From NCBI GenBank assembly GCA_035308145.1, contig DATGHD010000263.1, positions 1 through 10,657 of the forward strand: a DNA stretch of 10,657 nt, written 5' to 3'. Below are positions 6,740 through 10,657 of this stretch, piece after piece. The stretch's first letter is position 1. Each line of letters starts with the position of its first letter. Under the pieces are notes generated by a model, which saw only the letters and a list, made by a program, of their open reading frames with translations, was not told where the DNA came from and ran no database searches. Both the position numbers and the translations under genes were made by a program. The DNA comes from Roseiarcus sp035308145. GTDB taxonomy: Bacteria; Pseudomonadota; Alphaproteobacteria; Rhizobiales; Beijerinckiaceae.

Positions 6740-7387
6740 ATGCGCATTATCTCCTTCGTTACGCAAAAGGGCGGCTCGGGCAAAAGCACCTTGGCGTCCT
6801 CGCTCGCGGTGGCGGCAAAAGAGGCGGGCGAACGCGTCTTCGTCGTCGATCTCGATCCGCAAAACTCATTGGTCAGCTGGGCCAAAACCCGCGGCGCCGA
6901 CGACGTGCCGGTGAGCGCGGTGACGGCGGGCCGTCTCCCCGCGACGCTCGCCGCGCTCGAGAAGAACGGCTTTACGCTGGCCATCATCGACACCGCCGGC
7001 GCGGAAAGCGCCGCAGCAATTTCGGCGATGAAGGCCGCCGATCTTAATATCATTCCCTCGCGGCCCAATATTTTCGATCTCTGGGCGAGCGAACTCACCC
7101 GCGCGACGCTGCGGCAGATGCGCGCCGATTACGTCTTCGTGCTCAATCAGTGCCCGCCGGCGCAACAGACGGCGCGCGTCGAGGAAGGCGCGGCCGCGCT
7201 CGAGGCGATGGGCGGCCTGCTCACGCCATTGATTCTAAGCCGCGTCGACTTCCAAGAGGCGGCGCGCCACGGCAGAGGCGTCACCGAGGTCAATCCGGGC
7301 GGCGCGGCGGCCAGCGAGATCAAGGCCCTGTGGAACTCGATCAAGCGCCGCATGGCGCGCGGCAAGCCGGTCCGCAAGGCGGCGTAA
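6740..7387 (+). CDS. Orphan ParA-like (MinD/ParA family) P-loop ATPase
   Basis: A 215-residue protein. The deviant Walker A KGGSGKST (10-17) has the signature Lys10, VFVVDLDPQ (33-41) is the ParA switch region, and LAIIDTAG (80-87) is Walker B with Asp84. The C-terminal tail is basic (IKRRMARGKPVRK). There is no N-terminal helix-turn-helix, so it resembles short type Ib ParA/ParF proteins. Such ATPases dimerise on ATP, bind DNA non-specifically and position plasmids, chromosomes or protein clusters. No ParB, centromere-like repeats or obvious cargo gene is nearby, so the cargo is unknown. The ATG at 6740 is chosen because the fold starts at once (MRIISFVTQKGG); GAGG at 6727-6730 can serve as ribosome binding site. 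An upstream start at 6698 would add 14 residues unlike ParA. An intrinsic terminator follows 23 bp after the stop, so this is probably a single-gene unit. Confidence 0.9.
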   Translation: MRIISFVTQKGGSGKSTLASSLAVAAKEAGERVFVVDLDPQNSLVSWAKTRGADDVPVSAVTAGRLPATLAALEKNGFTLAIIDTAGAESAAAISAMKAADLNIIPSRPNIFDLWASELTRATLRQMRADYVFVLNQCPPAQQTARVEEGAAALEAMGGLLTPLILSRVDFQEAARHGRGVTEVNPGGAAASEIKALWNSIKRRMARGKPVRKAA

Positions 7388-7410
7388 GAACACCTCGACC
7401 TTTGAAATGC

Positions 7411-7437
7411 GCCCCGCTTCGGCGGGGCAATTTTTTT
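7411..7437 (+). terminator. Intrinsic terminator of the ParA-like gene
   Basis: GCCCCGC (7411-7417), loop TTCG (7418-7421) and GCGGGGC (7422-7428) form a perfect 7-bp GC stem with a stable tetraloop. Two A residues and seven T residues (7431-7437) follow. It lies 23 bp after the stop codon at 7387. Confidence 0.92.
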
Positions 7438-7468
7438 GCCGCTAGCGTAGAGGCGGCCACTCAGCGTA

Positions 7469-7515
7469 CCTCTCCTGCGAAGCGTGAGAGGCGCCGGACG
7501 CCGCGCGTCGGCGCC
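7469..7515. repeat. Two adjoining hairpins resembling a degraded intergenic palindromic repeat
   Basis: CCTCTC (7469-7474) pairs with GAGAGG (7486-7491) around a TGCGAAGCG-type loop. Overlapping its end, GGCGCCGGACGC (7490-7501) pairs with GCGTCGGCGCC (7505-7515) with a one-base bulge. The CCTCTCC-GCGAAGCG-GAGAGG pattern recalls short palindromes scattered through Rhizobiales genomes. No T-tract follows, so it does not look like a terminator. Confidence 0.45.
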
Positions 7516-7557
7516 ACACGCTCGGCCCTCGCTTCCCGTGCGTTTGACGAAATCCCG

Positions 7558-7639
7558 CGTCATTGCGAGCGAAGCGAAGCAATCCACTCGCAGAGTTCTA
7601 TGAATGGATGGCTTCGTCGCTTCGCTCCTCACAATGACG
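7558..7639. repeat. 82-bp imperfect palindromic interspersed repeat (REP/MITE-like)
   Basis: The left arm begins CGTCATTGCGAGCGAAGCG and the right arm ends with its near reverse complement, CGCTTCGCTCCTCACAATGACG split by two 3-bp indels. Aligned as reverse complements, both arms read CGTCATTG(C/T)GAG...CGAAGCG...AAGC(A/C)ATCCA; the right arm has extra GAG and ACG triplets. About 17 bp separate the arms. Translations of this element give the strings HCERSEAI and DCFASLAMT, which I recognise from spurious ORFs in many alphaproteobacteria. It lies between the ParA terminator and the acyl-CoA dehydrogenase gene. Confidence 0.8.
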
Positions 7640-7712
7640 ACGTGGCCCCATTTCCCCTTCAGCGGTCGATGTTCTAGACTCTCGTCAGACAATCGCGCCC
7701 CGAGGAGACGCC

Positions 7713-8855
7713 ATGGCCTATCGCTCATCGTGGATGACGGAGGAGCTCGACGTCTTCCGCGATCAGTTCCGCCGCTATCTGGCGACGCTCGCGCCGCGCG
7801 CCGAGGGCTGGCGGAAGAACAAGATCACCGACCGTGAGGCCTGGCGCGGCGTCGGCGCGATGGGCGCGCTGCTGCCGAGCGTTCCGGAGGCCTATGGCGG
7901 ACTTGGCGCGAACTTCGCCGCGGAGGCGGCGGTCATCGAGGACATCACGACGGCCCTCCCCGACATGTCGACGCCGGTCAGCGTCCATTCGACGATCGTC
8001 GCCCATTACATCCTCAACTATGGATCGGAAGAGCAGAAGAAGCGCTGGCTGCCGAAAATGGCGAGCGGCGAATTCATCGGCGCCATCGCCATGACCGAGC
8101 CCGGCGCGGGCTCCGACCTGCAGAGCGTCAGAACCAGCGCCAGGCGCCAAGGCAATGCCTATGTGCTGAACGGGCAGAAGACCTTCATCACCAACGGCCA
8201 GCTCGCCGACCTCGTCATCGTCGTCGCGCGCACGGGCGAAGCCGGCGCCAAGGGGATTTCGCTCGTCGTCCTGGAAACGGCCGGCGCCGAGGGCTATCGA
8301 CGCGGCCGCAACCTCGACAAGATCGGCCTCCACGCCTCCGACACGTCGGAACTTTTCTTCGACAATGTCAGCGTGCCGCCGGAGAATCTGCTCGGCGGCG
8401 AGGAAGGCCAGGGCTTCGCTCAGCTCATGCAGCAATTGCCGCAGGAGCGGCTGATCCTGGCGGTCGGCGCGGTGGCGGCGATGGAGGAGGCCTTGCGCCT
8501 CACCATCGATTACGCCAAGCAACGTGAGGCCTTCGGCAAGCCGATCATCGAATTTCAGAACACCGCCTTCACGCTCGCCGAGCGCAAAAGCGAGGCCTTT
8601 ATCGCCCGGGTCTTCGTCGACTGGTGCGTCGAAAAGCTGATCGCCGGCGACCTCGACACAGTGACCGCCTCGATGGCCAAATATTGGTGCAGCGACCGGC
8701 AGGTGCAGGCGATCGACGATTGCGTACAAGTGCACGGCGGCTACGGCTACATGCAGGAATATCCGATCGCCCGCATGTTCGTCGATTCGCGCATCCAGAA
8801 GATTTACGGCGGCACCAACGAGATCATGAAGATGATCATTGCAAGGGCGCTGTAG
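7713..8855 (+). CDS. Acyl-CoA dehydrogenase family protein
   Basis: A 380-residue flavoprotein of normal length for the family. These enzymes oxidise acyl-CoA at alpha-beta with FAD and pass electrons to ETF, in fatty-acid or branched-chain amino-acid breakdown. The N-terminal helical domain covers about 1-120. GAIAMTEPGAGSDLQ (123-137) and NGQKTFITNG (153-162) line the flavin and substrate site, AKQREAFGKPI (about 269-279) carries the FAD-contacting Arg, and VHGGYGYMQEYPIARMFVD precedes RIQKIYGGTNEIM, where Glu370 sits at the catalytic-base position of short/medium-chain enzymes. Chain-length preference cannot be read from sequence. GAGGAG at 7702-7707, 5 nt before the ATG, fixes the start. 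No ETF, thiolase or CoA ligase gene is adjacent, so the pathway is unclear. It ends 18 bp from the convergent EthD gene with no visible terminator between them. Confidence 0.95.
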   Translation: MAYRSSWMTEELDVFRDQFRRYLATLAPRAEGWRKNKITDREAWRGVGAMGALLPSVPEAYGGLGANFAAEAAVIEDITTALPDMSTPVSVHSTIVAHYILNYGSEEQKKRWLPKMASGEFIGAIAMTEPGAGSDLQSVRTSARRQGNAYVLNGQKTFITNGQLADLVIVVARTGEAGAKGISLVVLETAGAEGYRRGRNLDKIGLHASDTSELFFDNVSVPPENLLGGEEGQGFAQLMQQLPQERLILAVGAVAAMEEALRLTIDYAKQREAFGKPIIEFQNTAFTLAERKSEAFIARVFVDWCVEKLIAGDLDTVTASMAKYWCSDRQVQAIDDCVQVHGGYGYMQEYPIARMFVDSRIQKIYGGTNEIMKMIIARAL

Positions 8856-8873
8856 GGCCACTCTGTAGAGACG

Positions 8874-9182
8874 TTACACCTGCCGGCTATCAAACATGAT
8901 CATGTCGGCGCCGCCTGTGGCGAAGTTCGCCACGTCGGCGCCCGCGGCCTGCCCTTCCGCGCTCGCAAACGCCTTCTGAATTGCCGCGAGATCGTCGAAA
9001 TAGAGAGTGGCGATCAGATGAAATCCGGATGGACCGGCGGGCGTGACGACGGGGCCCCGGCTCACCTCGTATTTTCTTAAGCCCGGTATTTTCTTGGCGA
9101 TCGGAATGTGCGTTTCGGTATAGTACTTATCGAAAGCGGCAGCGTCTTTCGGGGTCTTGTACATCACCACCAAGCTGGCCAT
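8874..9182 (-). CDS. EthD family protein (small ferredoxin-like alpha/beta barrel)
   Basis: A 102-residue protein starting MASLVVMYKTPKD. It shows the EthD-family order: a first strand ending MYKTP, D-A-x-F-DKYY-TETHIPIAKKIPGL (about 13-35), a central strand R-KYEVSRG, FHLIATLYFDDLAAIQKAFAS (54-74), EGQAAGADVANFATGG (76-91) and a closing strand MIMFDSR. The H25-x-P pair and the ETH motif are typical of EthD and related dimeric barrel proteins. EthD was named for ethyl tert-butyl ether degradation, where it is needed but has no known reaction; most homologues are uncharacterised. The reading frame extends up to a GTG at 9407 that overlaps the protease stop, but that extension is Arg-rich and dissimilar, whereas ATG 9182 has an excellent ribosome binding site. 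Confidence 0.85.
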   Translation of the reverse strand: MASLVVMYKTPKDAAAFDKYYTETHIPIAKKIPGLRKYEVSRGPVVTPAGPSGFHLIATLYFDDLAAIQKAFASAEGQAAGADVANFATGGADMIMFDSRQV

Positions 9183-9187
9183 CTGCT

Positions 9188-9193
9188 CCTCCT
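9188..9193 (-). promoter_or_regulatory. Ribosome binding site deciding the EthD start
   Basis: AGGAGG lies 5 nt before the ATG at 9182 on the minus strand, within a longer GAGGAGGAG run. It supports the 102-residue form over the 177-residue extension. Confidence 0.75.
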
Positions 9194-9241
9194 CACGATC
9201 GTCGCCGGAGAGATAAGGATCGCATAGCCGCTTCAAACTTG

Positions 9242-9257
9242 GAAGCCGCGCGGCTTC
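9242..9257. promoter_or_regulatory. 16-bp perfect palindrome upstream of the EthD gene
   Basis: GAAGCCGCGCGGCTTC equals its own reverse complement and lies about 60 bp before the EthD start, in the 221-bp gap behind the protease gene. It could be an operator for a dimeric repressor, or chance in GC-rich DNA. I see nothing else in this gap: no -35/-10 pair, RNA gene or terminator. Confidence 0.35.
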
Positions 9258-9403
9258 GACCACGAGGAGCCGCGTCACATTTCGCAATGCCGCCGGAGTC
9301 CTTCCACGATGCTGCCGCAGATATGGCTGGCCGAGGCCAAGCCGCACTTCGCGATCGACCCAAGCCTGACCGTCAGTAGGAGGCCATCGACGATTGGGGG
9401 GAG

Positions 9404-10657
9404 TCACCCGCCGATCACCGTCTGAATGACCTGCCCGCCGCGCTGGATGACCAGGCGCCAGTAGTTCGCCTTGGCCGCGGATGCGCGCTCGGCGTCGCGC
9501 GTATTGTCGATCTTCTGTCCGTTGATGGCGACGACGACGTCGCCTTTCTGCACGCCGACATTGGCGGCGGTGGAGCCGTCCTCGACATCGGCGACGACGA
9601 CGCCTTTCGTTGCGTCCTGCAGCGACATGTCCTCGACGACGGCCGGCGAGATATTGACCAAGGTCGCGCCTTCGAAGGGCGAGCGGGTCTTGATCTTTAT
9701 CGGATCGCGCGGCGGCGTCTCCGGCGCCGACATCAGCCGCAAGGAGAGATCGAGGGGCTTGCTGTCGCGCAAGACCTTCAGCTTGGCGTCGCCGCCGAGC
9801 GGTTCGACCGCGAGGCGAAAGCCGACGCCGCCGGCGTCGTCGACCTCCTGTCCGTCGACCGCGGTGATCACATCGCCGCGCTTCAGGCCGGCGTCGGCCG
9901 CCGGGCCGCCGTCAACGACGCTCGCCACCAGGGCGCCGACCGGCTTGTCGAGGCCGAGCGATTCGGCAATGTCCTGCGAGACATTTTGCAGGCTTGCGCC
10001 GAGCCAGGGCCGCCTCACCTTGCCGCCGCCGCCCTTGGCCGCCGCTATGACGCTTTTGACCATGTTGACGGGAATGGCGAAGCCGAGGCCCATGCTGCCG
10101 CCGCTGCGCGAGAGGATCTCCGAATTGATGCCGACGAGGCGCCCGTCGAGATCGACCAAGGCGCCGCCGGAATTGCCGGGATTGATCGCGGCGTCGGTCT
10201 GGATGAAGAACCCATAATCATTGGCGCCGAGCTGGGTGCGCGCCAGCGCCGAGACGATGCCTTGCGTCACGGTCTGGCCGACGCCGAAAGGATTGCCGAT
10301 GGCGAGTACAAAATCGCCGACCTCGATGGCGTCGGAATCGCCGAGCTCGAGGACAGGAAAATCGTCGGCGCCGCCTTTGATCTTGAGCACGGCGAGATCG
10401 CTGCGCGGATCGCGCAAGACGATCTTCGTCTCGAATTCGCGGTGATCGGACAGCGCAACCTTCGCTTCGGTCATCCCTTCGATGACGTGATTGTTGGTGA
10501 CGACAAGGCCGGAGCGATCGACGATCACCCCTGAGCCAAGCGACTGCGCGGTACGGCCGGTCGCGCCTTCATCGCCGAAGAAATGGCGAAAGATCGGATC
10601 ATCGAAGAGAGGATTTTGCGGCCGCGTCTCGGTGCGCGAGGCATAGACATTGACCAC
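9404..10657 (-). CDS. DegP/HtrA (Do) family periplasmic serine protease, N-terminus cut by window edge
   Basis: 417 residues are visible; the frame is open to the right edge. VVNVYASRTE at the edge is normally internal in this family, so the leading GTG is not the true start and the signal peptide plus a few dozen residues are missing. The trypsin-like domain has His57 (VVTNNHVIEG), Asp87 (PRSDLAVLKI) and Ser163 (NPGNSGGALVD), numbered from the edge: a complete triad. GFAIPVNMVK (192-201) ends it. PDZ1 spans about 215-305 (RPWLGASLQNVS...GLKRGDVITAVDGQEV) and PDZ2 about 330-412 (KGVVVADVEDGSTAANVGVQKGDVVVAINGQKI). The protein degrades or chaperones misfolded envelope proteins. With two PDZ domains it is DegP/DegQ-like rather than DegS-like. 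The short EthD gene lies 221 bp downstream on the same strand. Confidence 0.95.
   Translation of the reverse strand: MVNVYASRTETRPQNPLFDDPIFRHFFGDEGATGRTAQSLGSGVIVDRSGLVVTNNHVIEGMTEAKVALSDHREFETKIVLRDPRSDLAVLKIKGGADDFPVLELGDSDAIEVGDFVLAIGNPFGVGQTVTQGIVSALARTQLGANDYGFFIQTDAAINPGNSGGALVDLDGRLVGINSEILSRSGGSMGLGFAIPVNMVKSVIAAAKGGGGKVRRPWLGASLQNVSQDIAESLGLDKPVGALVASVVDGGPAADAGLKRGDVITAVDGQEVDDAGGVGFRLAVEPLGGDAKLKVLRDSKPLDLSLRLMSAPETPPRDPIKIKTRSPFEGATLVNISPAVVEDMSLQDATKGVVVADVEDGSTAANVGVQKGDVVVAINGQKIDNTRDAERASAAKANYWRLVIQRGGQVIQTVIGG

Noticed and set aside
7725..8861. 378-codon minus-strand frame covering the acyl-CoA dehydrogenase gene
   Set aside because: The plus-strand frame has all acyl-CoA dehydrogenase motifs and a good ribosome binding site; the antisense frame has neither.
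9183..9407. N-terminal extension of the EthD protein to a GTG overlapping the protease stop
   Set aside because: The added 75 residues do not look like the family or a signal peptide, and AGGAGG sits right before the ATG at 9182.

Overview
The window comes from a GC-rich alphaproteobacterial chromosome, most likely of the Rhizobiales/Hyphomicrobiales; a methylotrophic or methanotrophic lineage such as Methylocystaceae or Beijerinckiaceae is possible but not shown. The evidence is the strong G/C bias at third codon positions, the alphaproteobacterial look of Ndk, RarA and the DegP-type protease, TTAACC motifs in one promoter region, and an interspersed palindrome of a kind I know from alphaproteobacterial genomes. 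No phage, plasmid, transposase, CRISPR, rRNA or tRNA genes are visible. Most genes are housekeeping or ordinary accessory metabolism.

Layout, left to right. Positions 1-948 (minus) hold an SDR-type NAD-dependent epimerase/dehydratase cut by the left edge. Divergent from it, on the plus strand, are a secreted DUF1223 thioredoxin-like protein (1204-1929) and a small secreted protein made of Met-Lys-rich pentapeptide repeats (2036-2302). A minus-strand block follows. In transcription order it is rarA (6508-5198), ndk (4931-4509), a Tat-exported alpha/beta hydrolase (4412-3075) and a DUF861-type cupin (2851-2393). Gaps of 96 to 266 bp suggest several transcription units rather than one tight operon.

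The 231-bp region between rarA and the divergent ParA-like ATPase (6740-7387) is AT-rich and carries a perfect 9-bp inverted repeat plus several TTAACC/ATTCGTTA-type motifs. The ParA-like gene has no ParB partner in view and ends at a clear intrinsic terminator (7411-7437). Two different imperfect palindromes (7469-7515 and 7558-7639) fill the gap before an acyl-CoA dehydrogenase (7713-8855). Tail to tail with that gene is a short EthD-family protein (9182-8874, minus). Upstream of the EthD gene lie a 16-bp perfect palindrome and, at the right edge, a DegP/HtrA-type periplasmic protease missing its N-terminus (10657-9404, minus).

I found no clear undescribed multi-gene system. The points most worth checking are the structured rarA/parA intergenic region, the orphan ParA, the long-arm inverted repeat around the cupin start, the Met-rich repeat protein next to DUF1223, and the possibility that 6509-9403 was inserted between degP and rarA.
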